From the NCBI RefSeq assembly GCF_016808335.1, contig NC_053144.1:19948403-20012402 (forward strand): a stretch of DNA of 64,000 nt, read 5' to 3'. A model generated the notes under the pieces. The model did no database searches. It worked only from the letters and a program-made list of their open reading frames with translations, and was not told the DNA's origin. Numbering within the stretch: the stretch's first letter is position 1; each line of letters starts with the position of its first letter. This document shows, one piece after another, positions 11,002 through 22,214 of the stretch. The DNA is from Panicum virgatum. Taxonomy: Eukaryota; Streptophyta; Magnoliopsida; Poales; Poaceae. Both the position numbers and the translations under genes were made by a program.

Positions 11002-11811
11002 TCTGCTTGCAAGGCAACTAACCATTCAACAGCGACCGCCGGTCAAGACACAAGCTTAGGTTAGGTGGACGACTTGCGACGACGAGGAGCAGCGGCGCTA
11101 GCCAAACCAGCCCGCCAGCCAGCAGCCAGCTCGCGACAAGACAAGCTCGCCGTAGTTTTCATCCTACTCAGTCGTGAGGAGCTGGGGGGGCCTAAAAAGC
11201 GCGCACTTTGGCGCGCCGGCCAGCCACTCCTCGCCGGTTCCTGTCGCCGTCGCCGGCCACCACCGGAGTAAACTATACACGCGCGTGCCGTGGCTTAACT
11301 TGCGCAGTGGACACTGGTAGCATTCCGCATCCCCCATGCCGTCGCCCTTCTCTTCTTCGACCGCAAGGAAACGCGCGGTGATCGGGGCGCTGCTAGTGCT
11401 AGCTCGCGGCGCCGAGCAGCCGGCCGCCTACGGCCTACTCCGCCACAGGCTCGACGGCCAGCAGCGCCTTTCGCGGCACGAGAAATACTCGCGGCCGAGG
11501 CAATGGAGCGGACGCCGCCGCCGCCGCGGCGCGGCACGTGTACCAGGCAAAAAGCGTGGATGGCCTTTGGTGTGCCCATAGCTAGGAGCCTAGGAGACAG
11601 CAGGGCCGCAGCTCTGTGTAGCAGGCTAGCTAGCAGCGGCAGTCCACGTCGGCTCGCGCTGGCTCTGGTCTCTGCGCGCTCCACTATGACCTTAACCCTT
11701 AAGGAAGCAAGCAATCAGCTAAGCAAGCCAATTATCTCACCGAACAGAAGGAGGAACCTTCGTTCGCGCTCGCGGCGGCGGCGTCGCGCGCAGCGCGCTC
11801 GATCGATCGCC
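11002..11811 (+). promoter_or_regulatory. upstream region of the Dof gene
   Basis: GC-rich DNA between the last Helitron-like hairpin and the TATA box. A further GCGCGC...GGCGCGCC palindrome lies at 11199-11217. Open frames on both strands here have no protein features I recognise. No other gene is supported. Confidence 0.4.
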
Positions 11812-11818
11812 TATAAAA
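11812..11818 (+). promoter_or_regulatory. TATA box of the Dof gene
   Basis: TATAAAA in a C-rich context, about 490 bp upstream of the end of the first exon. It would place transcription start near 11840-11850, leaving a long leader. A short upstream open frame starts at the ATG near 11850. Confidence 0.55.
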
Positions 11819-12202
11819 GCACCACCAGGTCGAGCACTCAGACGCCTCCATGGCTCGCAGCCTTCGCCTCAAGTCCTGAGCTGTGCGCGCTTCATCCATT
11901 CTAGGTACTAGCTCGAAGCTACATCACTGATCGTAGGCTCGTAGCAGTCACACGCTCGAGAGAGATTGCTAAGCTGCAGAGCTGCGGATTTAATTTGTGG
12001 CGAGAGTGACGAGGGGGAAGGGAGCTGGAGGAGGAGTCGTGCGCGGTGGCGGCTGACCGGCCCGGCACCGACATGCGCGGAGCGTCACAGTGGCACTCCT
12101 CCCACCGCAGCCAGCGCGCCCCGTCCGACTACGACGCCGCCGCCCTCCGCCCCGCCGCCGGCAACAAGCTGCCCTGGCCGTCGCCGCGGCGCCCGGCCAA
12201 CC

Positions 12203-13063
12203 ATGCGCTCTTCCTTTCCGGCCTCTCCTTCCTCTTCCGCTTCGTCGCACCTCTCTTACCTGATCCCTGCTAGGCCGCCGCCGCCTCCTCCTCCCCCCCT
12301 TGCCATGGTATATACAGTATATACACATACACTGTCTGATGTAATTCATCCTTCATGGAATGAAACTATGCTCATGAGATGACTCGCGGCGTGTTCTTCT
12401 TCTTCTCAGGGACAGGGATACTGTGCGGCCGGTGGCATCACCGTGCCGGCAAGTGTGGCCGTGGACGCGGCGAGTGCCGCCGCCGTCGCGCCGAGGCAGG
12501 GCGCCCGGAACGCGGGCGCGGGGGGCCACCCGCCGCTGCCGCGCCCGCCGCCGCGGCAGTGCCCGCGCTGCCAGTCCGGCAACACCAAGTTCTGCTACTA
12601 CAACAACTACAGCCGCGCGCAGCCGCGGTACCTCTGCAAGGCGTGCCGGCGCCACTGGACCGAGGGCGGCACGCTCCGCGACGTGCCCGTCGGCGGCGAC
12701 CGCAAGAACAGGCGCGGCGGCAGTAAGGGGGGCCCCGCCTCCGCGAAAGCGTCTGCCTCCGCCGCGGCCGCGGCGACGATGCAGGGCGGCGCCGCCGATA
12801 CGTTCCCGGACCTCCTGCGGCAGCTGGTCCACTTCCAGCCGGGCGCCGCGGCCGTGGGCGGGGGCGGCTACGCAATCGACCTGAGCGCGTGGCAGCAAAT
12901 GGCCGCCGCCACGGCGCCGCCGCAGGGACCTGGCGATGTCAGCGCACTCGGAGGAGCGGCGGCGGCGGCGGCGGCGGCGGCAGCGGAGGCCAACTGCGGC
13001 GCGTTGCAGTACTGGGGCGAATGGCAGCAAGATGACATGCCCGGCCTGGACGGGGCTTGCTAA
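12203..13063 (+). CDS. Dof-type zinc-finger transcription factor
   Basis: Dof proteins are plant-specific nuclear transcription factors that bind AAAG-core sites through one zinc finger. The diagnostic finger is encoded in exon 2: CPRC, 21 residues, CKAC, with [11 protein letters not shown] and [13 protein letters not shown] in place. The usual VGGGCRKNKR tail is shortened to VGGDRKNRR. Exon 2 runs 12410-13063 after a good acceptor (TTCTTCTTCTTCTCAG). The donor is ATG|GTATAT at 12307/12308, giving a 102-bp intron. The frame of exon 1 is open upstream. An ATG at 12203 would give a 252-residue protein with the finger near residue 86, and the ATG at 12305-12307 would give about 218. I chose the longer form with little confidence. 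The C-terminal half is rich in Ala, including a GCG-repeat poly-Ala run (about 12955-12984). It is a single gene with no operon-like context. Confidence 0.85.
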
Positions 13064-13754
13064 GTACTATGCGTGCTACTCCAGTAGACTACTAGTAGTG
13101 CTTGTATCAGTGAGCATATGTTACTGTTAGTACCTTGTACCTACATATATACGTATATATGTATGCGTGTACTACAAACGTAATACACACTACTTACGCT
13201 CATCGGCATGTTTTTTTCGCTAGTTTTTGTGCACGTATTATATGTTCTTAGTTGAAACTACGTGCTTGCTAATATCGCTAGTTTTTGTGCACGTAATATT
13301 GCTAATCATTTTACTTGCAAGGTAGCTTTCACCGAGTTTTGGATAAGTGCACAACTGTAACCTCAGCCTAAAAAGGCTGTAGCCTTATTTTCATGAAGTA
13401 TATTTAAAAATATTTTCATGGTCCTATGCATTTGTCCATTGTGGGTCAATTTATCAACCAATTCAACGATAAGTGAAAACTCTAAGCTATTCATGTGGAT
13501 AATACAATTCAAACATTTTCCATGAGATTATACAGCTAGTAAAAACCACTGGACACAAAGAAACCATGGCACTGGCAGTCACAGTAAATCTCATACATGG
13601 ACAACTCAGCTACCAGCTGGAAACAAATACACACTATGTGCAAAAGCTTCAACACAAATCATTGCTATCAAAACTGTTACTGCAACACAACTGGTGCGCG
13701 TTTACATTTTTTTTCTGTGGCAAATCAATAAACCATTGTATTTGTAGCAGACAG
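13064..13754. other. convergent 3' flanks of the Dof and DUF1218 genes
   Basis: AT-rich DNA between two converging genes. 13064 to about 13230 is the likely 3' UTR of the Dof gene. About 13560-13754 is the likely 3' UTR of the minus-strand DUF1218 gene. CGCTAGTTTTTGTGCACGTA occurs twice (about 13218 and 13277). No other feature is visible. Confidence 0.45.
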
Positions 13755-16700
13755 TCACAACGGGGTCATGCCGATGGTGGCTTCCCGGCGGTGGAAGTTG
13801 ACCCGCGCCTTGGAGAAGCAGTAGTAGTAGGCCGAGGTGAGCGCGCAGGTGAACAGCGCGAACGCCGCGCCAGCTACCAACGTGCCCCTCCGCACCGTCG
13901 AGCAGTCAGGCGGGTTCTCGAAGAACACCTTCCGGTAGCCAGTGTGGTAGGCGGACTGCACCAGACCAGCCAGCAGGCACGCCTCAGCGATGATGAATGT
14001 CACCCTGTGTAGGACAAGTCAAAAAAAGTTGAGTGTCCTGGTTACTTGTATGATTACTATCCAATGGTGTTTAGGAAATATAGTTTGGCTAAAAATGTCA
14101 GAAGGCCAGCACAAACTTCCATCGGTTACATTCTTTGTTCCCGATCCATCATGAGATGTATGCAATCCAGGGTTTAAGCTGATTAGCACCTTTGTTGTAG
14201 CTTCTGGTCGCCGGTCGTTGGCTTTGTAAAATTAATCTTAAGTGTTCTAGTGAGTCTGGGTTTCTTGGCCTAAACTCACTCTTGTATTGGTGATCTTTTC
14301 ATCCTCCTCTTAATGAAATACATGCCCAGGCACGGTCGCGAAAAAAGAGATGTATGCAATCCTAGCCTAATGCATTCCCATTACACAAAACTGATCAGCT
14401 AAATAAGTTCCATACCAACATGACGGCATCAACCTGACATGTGCAATATCGAGGACATGGATATCTACAATGGGATACATATACTTCAACATCACCATGC
14501 GAACAACACCGCATGCCTGCCTGACTGGTCAGTACTTGACCATCTCAATTCTTGGGTAACAGAAAGGCAAACAACACTGGGAAAAATGAACAAATGTTGA
14601 TGCAGTGTCAACACAGACTGAATTTGGAGCTCATGCTGGCAGATAGGTGACATGAATTTTACTACCCCGCATCTTTTTGTTGGAGTATATTGAGCCCATG
14701 TGTATAGAGGCCCATTTAGAGGCCCATGTATAGGTCTATATATACCCACCCATCTAGAGTTTGGAGGGATACATCAATTATTTCCTCTCCTACATGGTAT
14801 CAGCCTAGTTTCTTTTCCTCTCCTCCTACCCAGCCGCCGCCGCTGCCGGCAACCATGGCCGGCCGCCGGCGCCGCCCCTCTTCTCCCCTTCCTCCTTCCC
14901 TCTCGTCCCCTCATCTTCCTCTGCTGCCGCGCAGCAGACGCTGAGACCTGCTGGCGCCGCCGCATCCTCTGCCTGGGGAGCCGCGGCCTCCTGGCCGCAG
15001 ATCCGGCTCGTGGCTGCCTTGCAGCCCGTCGCCGCCGCCGCTGCAGCGGCTGGCGCGGGCGCGGGCGCCGGGCCCCGACCGGCCGCCGCCCTAGTCTCCT
15101 CCCAGCCGCCGGCCGCCGCCCTGGTCTCCTCCCAGCCACCACAGGATGGCGCCGCCGCGGATCCCGGGGGTGCAGGCGCGGGGGGCCTGCGGGCGCGGGG
15201 GGAGCGCCGCCCAGTTGCAGCCTCCCCTGCAGCAGGCACTGAGCGCCGCCGCTCAGCTGCCGCCTCCCCTGCAGCAGACGCTGCAAGTGCAGTAGCGGCC
15301 CACGGCCGACGCTAATGCAACTGTGGCCGACGCCCAGAGCGCCCGCGCTGCTGCCCAACGCGCCGCCGTCGTCGATCCGGCCGTCCTGCGGGCTGCGGCG
15401 CAGCTGCTGCAGGCCGCGGGCGTCGATCCGACCGCCCTGCAGGCCGCGGCGCAGGTGCTGCAGGATCCCGCCGCCGTCGCCGTGGCCCACCGCGCTGCTG
15501 TCGCTGCGGGCAAGCAGCCCGCCGCCGACGCCGCGCCTGATGCCACGTGGACCGGGCTCGAAATGTCTCCTGCGGATGCGCCGCTCTCTGCCGCCGACGC
15601 CGCTCTCGGATGCCAAGTCGGAGGCTTCGGCGGCCCAGGAGCGGGTCCGCGTGGCTGCCCTCACCTGGGAGCGCGAGCGCGCCGCGGCCGACGCCTCCGC
15701 TGTCCGGGTCGCCGAGGCGGAGCGCTTCCTCCGGCCAGCTGCCCGTCGACACCGAGCCAGGCGCCTCTTCCTCACGCCAGGCGCCGCCCGCTGGATCTGG
15801 AGCCCGGTACGACCCGACCGACCCCATGGTCGCCCAGCTCCACCTCCAGGCCGCCGGGGTCCAGAACATCAGGGCTCTGGTCTCCGTCCTCCTCGACCCC
15901 GCGCCCTCCTCCTACGGCCGCTAGCGGGACCAGGTTCTGCTTGCCCTCCGCCGCTACGCCCTCGACGACCACGTACTCGTCGACTTGCCGATCGAGGCGC
16001 GGGACGTGGCGTGGCTGCGCCTCGACAGCGTCGCCATGTCCTGGATCTTCGGGACCATCTCCCTGGATCTTCAGGACCTCGTCAGGGTCCACGGCGGTAC
16101 CGCACGGCAGGCCTGGGTGGCGCTCGAGGGCCAGTTCCTCGGCGTACCGCGCCCTCCAGCTTGACGCCACCTTCCGCACCTTCGAGCAGGGGGACCTCTC
16201 CGTCGGTGAGTACTGCCGGCGGATGAAGAGCATGGCCGATGCTCTTCACGACCTCAGGGATCCAGTGTCCGATCGGGTCTTGGTGCTCAATGTCCTGCGG
16301 GGCCTGAGCAGCACCTACGACCACCTGAGGGGCTGGATCGCCCGTCAGAGGCCCTTCCCCACCTTCCTGCAGGTCCGGGACGACCTCGCCCTCAAGGAGA
16401 TCACCAGGGGTCTCGCGCCCGGATCGTCCTCGCCCACCCCCTCCGCGCTCGTTGCTGCTCCACCGACGTCCTCCGCTACTCCTGCCACCTCCCTGCTCGG
16501 TGCTGCTCCCGCCGGGCAGACCGGAGGAGGGGGGCCGTGGACGTCACCGGTGAGGGAGAAATAGTGGCGGTGGTGGCACCGGTGGTCCTGCTTCTGGGGG
16601 TACCAGTACCGGTGGGGGGCGTCGGGGCGCGCCGACACCGGCTCCCGCTCCTGCCCCTGCCCCTGGAGGTACGCCCTGGCCATCCTTCAGCAACCCATGG

Positions 16701-19700
16701 TCAGGGCGCATCTCGATGTGGCCGTTCCAGGGTCCGGGAGGGGGGCCTCGTCCTCAGCTCCAGCCGACGGCCATGTTCGCTGGCGCTGCTCCTCTCTTCG
16801 CGCCATCCTGGACTCCGCCCGCTCAGCCCAGCCAGCAGCCGACCTGGCCTGGGGGGTGGGACCAGGCCGCACTGGCGCAGTCCTTCAGTACCTTGGGACT
16901 GACGCCGCCGGCCAGCACTGAGTGGATCGCCGACTCGGCTGCCTCGTTCCACACCACTCCAGATGCTGGTATTCTCTCTTCTGTCCGACCCCCACATCCC
17001 GCGTGTCCTTCCTCTATCATGGTTGGTGATGGGTCTTGCCTTCCTGTCACCGCCGTGGGTTCCGCTCCTCGTCTTCCTAATGTTCTTGTTGCTCCTCAAA
17101 TGGTTCACAACCTTCTTTCTATTCGCCAGTTTACTGCTGACAACTCCTGTTCTATCGAATTTGACTCTTCTGGTCTTACTGTGAAGGATTCGGCTTCTCG
17201 GCGTCCGCTCCTCCGATGTGACAGCCCGGGGCCCCTTTACACTCTTCGGCTTCCTGTTTCCGCTGCCTCGCCTTCGGCTTCTTCGTCTACTGCTTTTGCC
17301 GTGACGCCTTCTTCCACCACCTGGCACCGCCGGCTTGGTCACCCCAGCCGCCACATTTTGGCTCAGCTCAGCCGTAGTACCGATGTTCCATGTACTAGGG
17401 CTCCTGCTGAGCACCTCTGTCATGCGTGCCAGTTAGGTCGTCAAGTTAGACTTCTGTTTTCTTTTTCTTCTTCGCATGCTGCGCATGCTTTTGATCTCAT
17501 TCACTGTGATCTGTGGACATCTCCTGTACTCAGCATGTCTGGCTATAAATATTATCTGGTCATTGTTGACGATTTTTCTCATTACTCTTGGACTTTCCCT
17601 TTGCGCGCCAAGTCTGAGACCTTCCCCACCCTCCTCCACTTCTTTGCCTGGGTGTCCACTCAGTTCGGCCTCACCGTTAAGGCCGTCCAGTGTGACAACG
17701 GGCGTGAGTTCGATAACTCCACCTCCCGTTCCTTCTTCCTGTCTCGGGGTGTTCAGCTGCGTATGTCTTGTCCGTATACCTCTCCTCAGAACAGCAAGGC
17801 TAAGCGGATGATTTGCACGACGAACGACGTCGTGCGCACCCTTCTGATCCAGGCTTCTCTCCACCCGCGCTTCTGGGCTGAGAGCCTCCACACCGCCACC
17901 TACCTGCTCAACCGCCTTCCGTCCACTGCTTCTCCTGCTCCCACTCCACACCACGCTCTTTTCGGTACCCCTCCACGCTACGACCACCTTCGGGTCTTCG
18001 GGTGTGCGTGTTACCCTAACACCTCCGCCACCGCTTCTCACAAGCTGGCGCCCCGCTCGACTCGTTGTGTGTTCCTCGGGTACTCCCCTGACCACAAGGG
18101 GTACTGATGCTTTGACCTCACCTCTCGTCGCGTTCTGATCTCACGACACGTCGTCTTCGACGAGTCGGATTTCCCCTACTCCACCTCCTCCACACCTTCT
18201 TCTGATCCCGAGCTGGCGTCTCTGTTTCCGACTGACGCGGTGGTTCAGCCACCGTTACCTGTCTGTCCTTTTCCTGCAGGTTTTCCCGGCGCACCGGCAC
18301 CGCTTCCGGTGATCCTTTCTGCGCCGAGCGCGGCCCCGGTGCCCGCGGTCGCGCCACGCGCGGCCCCCGGACCTCTGGTCGTGCCGCGCACGGACCCGGT
18401 GTCTCCCGCTGCGCCACGCGCGGCCCCGGTGCCTTCCCCTGCACCTGAGCGGTACGCTCAGCCGGTGCAGGTGTACCGGCGTCGCTCGGCGCCGAACCCG
18501 GCGCCGCAGCGGTACGCTGAACCGGTGCAGGTGTACCGGCGTCGTTCAGCGTCGACACTGGCGCCGCCTCCTGCTCCGGAGGCTCCTGCGATGCCGACAC
18601 CGGAGCCGTCGCCGCCACCACCTCTTCCGGCTCCCTCGCGAGCCGAGCCGGAGGTGTACCACCCGCCGGTCATCCATCGGGATCCTCGGCATATCCATCC
18701 CATGGTGATTCGGCGGATGGCGTCCCAGTCCGCGACTCTCTCCGGTACCCTCCTCTGTCCGCGACGCCTTGGCGGATCCTCACTGGCGTCGGGCGATGGA
18801 AGAGGAGTACGCGGCTCTTCTTGCCAACCAGACGTGGGACCTCGTGCCGCGTCCGTCTGGTTGCAATGTGGTGACTGGCAAGTGGATCTGGACGCATAAG
18901 CGTCGGGCTGACGGCACACTCGCTGGGTTCTCCGGGGGTTCACTCAACGGCCTGGTGTGGACTATGCTGAGACCTTCAGCCCGGTCATGAAGCCCGCTAC
19001 GGTGCGCACGGTCCTCTCGCTTGCGCTCTCGCGCACTTGGCCTGTGCACCAGCTGGACGTAAAGAATGCGTTTCTTCACGGCACCTTGTCAGAGACTGTT
19101 TACTGCTCTCAGCCTGCGGGATTTGTGGACTCGAGTCGTCCGGATATGGTCTGCCGGCTCAACAAGTCTCTCTATGGACTGAAGCAGGCTCCACGGGCTT
19201 GGTACTCTCGGTTCGCCACGTTCTTGCTGACACTGGGGTTCACCGAGGCCAAGTCTGACACGTCTCTCTTCATTTACCGCCGTGGGGATGAGACGGCATA
19301 TCTGCTGCTGTATGTCGATGACATTGTGCTCACAGCATCCAGTCAGCAGTTGCTTCAGAGTGTCATCTCCTCTCTGCAGCAGGAGTTCGCTATGAAGGAT
19401 CTCTGTCAGCTCCACCACTTCTTGGGCGTCACTGTTGAGCCTTGCCCGTCTGGTCTTCTCCTTCACCAGCGGCAGTACGCCCTCGATATTCTGGAGCGGG
19501 CTGGGATGACTGATTGCAAGCCCTGCTCCACTCCAGTCGACACTCAGGCGTAGCTGTCTGCTGATCTGGGTGATCCGGTGGCTGATCCTACTGCCTACCG
19601 GAGTCTGGCCGGCGCTTTGCAGTACCTCACCTTCACCAGGCCGGACCTCACCTACGCTGTTCAGCAGGTCTGTCTCCATATGCATGATCCCCGGGAGTCA

Positions 19701-22051
19701 CACCTTGTTGCGCTGAAGCGTCTCCTCCGGTACGTCCGTGGCACTGTGGACCTCGGTCTGGTGCTTCACCGCTCGTCCTCTACGGAGCTGGTGGTCTACA
19801 CCGACGCTGACTGGGCTGGCTGCCCGGACACTCGTCGCTCAACTTCCGGCTACGCCGTCTTCCTGGGCGGCAACCTGGTCTCCTGGTCGTCCAAGCGGCA
19901 GCCAGTTGTCTCTCGCTCCAGTGCCGAGGCCGAGTACCGAGCTGTCGCTAACGGCGTAGCGGAGGCGTCCTGGCTACGACAGCTCTTGGCGGAGCTCCAC
20001 AGCCCGCTCGCCAAGAGCACGCTCGTCTACTGCGACAACGTCAACGCCGTGTATCTCTTCACCAACCCCGTCCAGCATCAGCGGACGAAGCATGTGGAGA
20101 TCGACATACACTTCGTGCGCGACAGAGTCGCAATCGGCGATGTTCGGGTACTCCATGTCCCGACTACCTCCCAGTTTGCTGACATCTTCACCAAGGGGCT
20201 GCCCTCCTCGACCTTCTCGGAGTTTCGATCCAGCCTCAACGTAGCCGGTGGCTAGTTGTGGCTGCGGGGGGTATTTGCCCTTTGTACTCTATTTGTACTC
20301 TCTTCTTGTCCAGTCTTGAACACCGCTGCGTCGATAGTTCAGACTGCGGGGGGTGTCAGCTTTCTTGTTGTCCAGTCCTGAACACCGCTGCGTTGGTAGT
20401 TCAGACTGCGGGGGGGTGTTGGAGTATATTGAGCCCATGTGTATAGAGGCCCATCTAGAGGCCCATGTATAGGTCTATATATACCCACCCATCTAGGGTT
20501 TGGAGAGATACATCAATTATTTCCTCTCCTACACTTTTATCAAGTAAACTTAAGAAACTGGCTATTTCACTAGATCAGTCTCATAATACTCCCAAGAGAT
20601 AAACCCCAGACCCCACAAATCAAACCATGTAGTCAGGCATACCGAATACTAATCATTGATTCATTGAATGAGCATGTCCTTAACCAATATGACATTGACC
20701 AGGCCTATCTTTCTTTCAACAAAACTCAGAAGCTAGCAACTAAGTTTGGTGGTCTTTCTTAATTCTTATTGTCACTGACATTATCCATGATCTCTTCATT
20801 TTGTCCACATGTGCAAATGCTCAAAGCTTGTGAAATACATTTTTTCATGATCGAGATCAGTGGGATACCATAAAGCTTTTTCCTTAGCATTATAAAGAAT
20901 TTACAACTTCGAAAGTATTGTACCTTTTGTCTGTAAAATTCATTTGTTAACCTTTCTGGTTGATGAATGTTATGAGTTTATGAAAGAATCAAATAACACA
21001 TTGTCCAACTAGAAATCTAGGAAACTCTTCTAGTCTAAAAGAACTGTTTGAACATCTTAGGAGGCTTTGCGACAAGAAAGGGCAGCTCTCTTGATACTAA
21101 AATAGTACTAGCAGCTTAAGCACAGAAATTTCATAATTCACTACATGTGAACAAGCATGTGCGCAATCAGATCACTACTCATCAAATTGCTTGTACAATA
21201 TGCTGGATCTCTAGCAATTTAAGCACAGAATGGTCTACATGCGAACAAGAATGTGCACAATCAGATCACTACTCATTGAATTGCTTGTACGCTAGTAGAT
21301 CTCAAAGATTATTTCACCGCACATGGAACGACCATTTCCGAGTGAGCAAATCGCATCAACCACATGAGATTTCCAGCAAGCCTCAATAATAGTCAATATT
21401 TCTGCCAAGCGACATTGGGTTGAGTCGTTGATCTAACACGCTTTCTATTTACTTTTTGGTAGCTCGACACGGATAGCTAAGATTCCCATGCTAATCGCTA
21501 AATTTGCGCGACGCTGCTTATAAACAAACCAAGAAAGCACCACCAAACAAAAGGAATCGGCGCCCGGGCCCACCGTGTCAGCCTCACGTGGGAAGTCAAG
21601 GTCAAGGTGGCGAGCCCGAGCAGGGGAGAGGAGATTCGGATCGGCGGGGAAGTAGTAGTAGTACCAGGAGGAGAGGAAGAGGACGAGCGCGCAGGCCCGG
21701 GCGCCGCCGGGCCGCAGCGCGGCGCCGCAGCAGAAGCACCGGCTGGCGAACGCGGCCACCGCCTGGCCCACGAGCAGCAGCGCCAGCGCGACGCCGCCCA
21801 GCGCCGTGGCCGCGTCCGGGCGGTACGCGCAGTATGTCCAGTCCTTCCGCTCGTCCGTCTCCAGCCTCGCCTGCAACAGGGAGAAGAGCGGCGGCGGCGG
21901 CGGCGGGATCAGAAAAGGAAAGCAAGAAACGCAGCCATGGAAGGAAGAGGGAATGTACCGAGGGGCGGCTCTGCACGGCGCCGATGGCGAGGCCGAAGGC
22001 GGCGAGGTCGACGAGCAGGATGGCGGCCAGCACCGCGGTGGAGCCGGCCAT
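13755..22051 (-). CDS. DUF1218 family membrane protein
   Basis: Three exons on the minus strand join in frame: 22051-21959, 21870-21665 and 14004-13755. They encode a 182-residue protein. All junctions are GT-AG. The first 25 residues form a signal peptide or first membrane segment (AVLAAILLVDLAAFGLAIGA). Two more hydrophobic segments follow in exon 2 (ATALGGVALALLLVGQAVAAF and ACALVLFLSSW). Exon 3 carries the conserved family part, including FFENPPDCSTVRRG, a fourth hydrophobic segment and YYYCFSKARVNFH. Plant DUF1218 proteins are small four-helix endomembrane or plasma-membrane proteins; some members influence wall lignin, but no specific role can be assigned here. The 7.66-kb second intron is swollen by an antisense Copia element and a short LINE. 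The reading frame itself is intact. Confidence 0.85.
14169..14346 (+). mobile_element. 5'-truncated LINE tail
   Basis: A 16-bp direct repeat GAGATGTATGCAATCC flanks this 178-bp segment (14153-14168 and 14347-14362). The segment ends in a short A run after an AATGAAATACATGCCC tail. A long target duplication plus a 3' A tail is the signature of target-primed reverse transcription. Only the 3' end of the parent LINE was inserted. Confidence 0.75.
14678..14794 (+). repeat. Copia copy 1, 5' LTR
   Basis: 117-bp LTR with TG...CA ends, followed at once by the tRNA-iMet primer-binding site. Confidence 0.92.
15315..20255 (+). pseudogene. Copia copy 1 gag-pol, broken
   Basis: Domains in order: gag of the UBN2 type (about 15800-16470; FEQGDLSVGEYCRRMKSMADAL) without a visible zinc knuckle; protease (about 16920; WIADSAASFHTT); GAG-pre-integrase HHCC region (about 17320-17450); integrase core (17500-17820, with DLWTSPV and a CDNGREF motif); reverse transcriptase (18770-19550, YVDDIVL at about 19310); RNase H (19790-20160, YTDADWAG). 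Breaks visible by comparison with copy 2: stops at about 15921, 18105 and 19551, a 17-bp loss near 18920 in the reverse transcriptase, a 23-bp loss near 18747, and several frame changes in gag. It cannot make a complete polyprotein. Confidence 0.88.
20274..20416 (+). repeat. duplicated polypurine-tract units, copy 1
   Basis: Two copies of a roughly 70-bp unit, each containing GTCCAGTC(T/C)TGAACACCGCTG, a GTTCAGACTGCGGGGG tract and then a TGTTGG- or TGTCAGC-like LTR start. The last one abuts the true 3' LTR. Confidence 0.75.
20417..20533 (+). repeat. Copia copy 1, 3' LTR
   Basis: 117-bp LTR, three substitutions from the 5' LTR, followed by the CTTTT target duplication. Confidence 0.92.
21111..21300. 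repeat. imperfect direct repeat in the DUF1218 intron
   Basis: A segment with TTAAGCACAGAA, ACATGTGAACAAGCATGTGC and CAATCAGATCACTACTCAT near 21113-21195 is repeated with changes at about 21218-21295. Both copies end in a GAATTGCTTGTAC- or AAATTGCTTGTAC-like sequence. It is probably a local duplication in the intron. Confidence 0.6.
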
Positions 22052-22214
22052 GGGGTGTGCGGTCGGCGCTGCGGCGCCGCGGTCAGCGGAAGCGCCGGGG
22101 GGAAAGGCTTTTTGGTTGGTCCCGGGATTTCAGATGTGCGAAGCGCGTCTTGTCGTGGGCCGTGGGCGCTTTGGCTAGTTGCCTGGCGTATGATCTGGTC
22201 GTGGGCGTTCGGCG

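Larger units (their letters stand above)
14678..20533 (+). mobile_element. Copia retrotransposon with 117-bp LTRs (copy 1)
   Basis: Identical-length LTRs (14678-14794 and 20417-20533, 117 bp, TGTTGGAGTATA...CCTACA) differ at three positions. The target duplication CTTTT (14673-14677 and 20534-20538) is perfect. The primer-binding site TGGTATCAGCCTAG directly follows the 5' LTR, and G-rich polypurine tracts precede the 3' LTR. It lies antisense in intron 2 of the DUF1218 gene. Gene order protease, integrase, reverse transcriptase, RNase H defines Copia. The unusually short LTRs are shared with the copy at 39118-46379. Confidence 0.93.

Noticed and set aside
12046..12273. ATG-initiated frame in the Dof leader as its first exon
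   Set aside because: It ends in a stop before the donor at 12308, so it is not in frame with the zinc-finger exon; at most an upstream ORF.
12353..13030. Minus-strand frames opposite the Dof exon
   Set aside because: Shadow of the GC-rich Dof coding exon.
14774..15775. 333-codon minus-strand frame
   Set aside because: Antisense shadow of the GC-rich gag leader of Copia copy 1.
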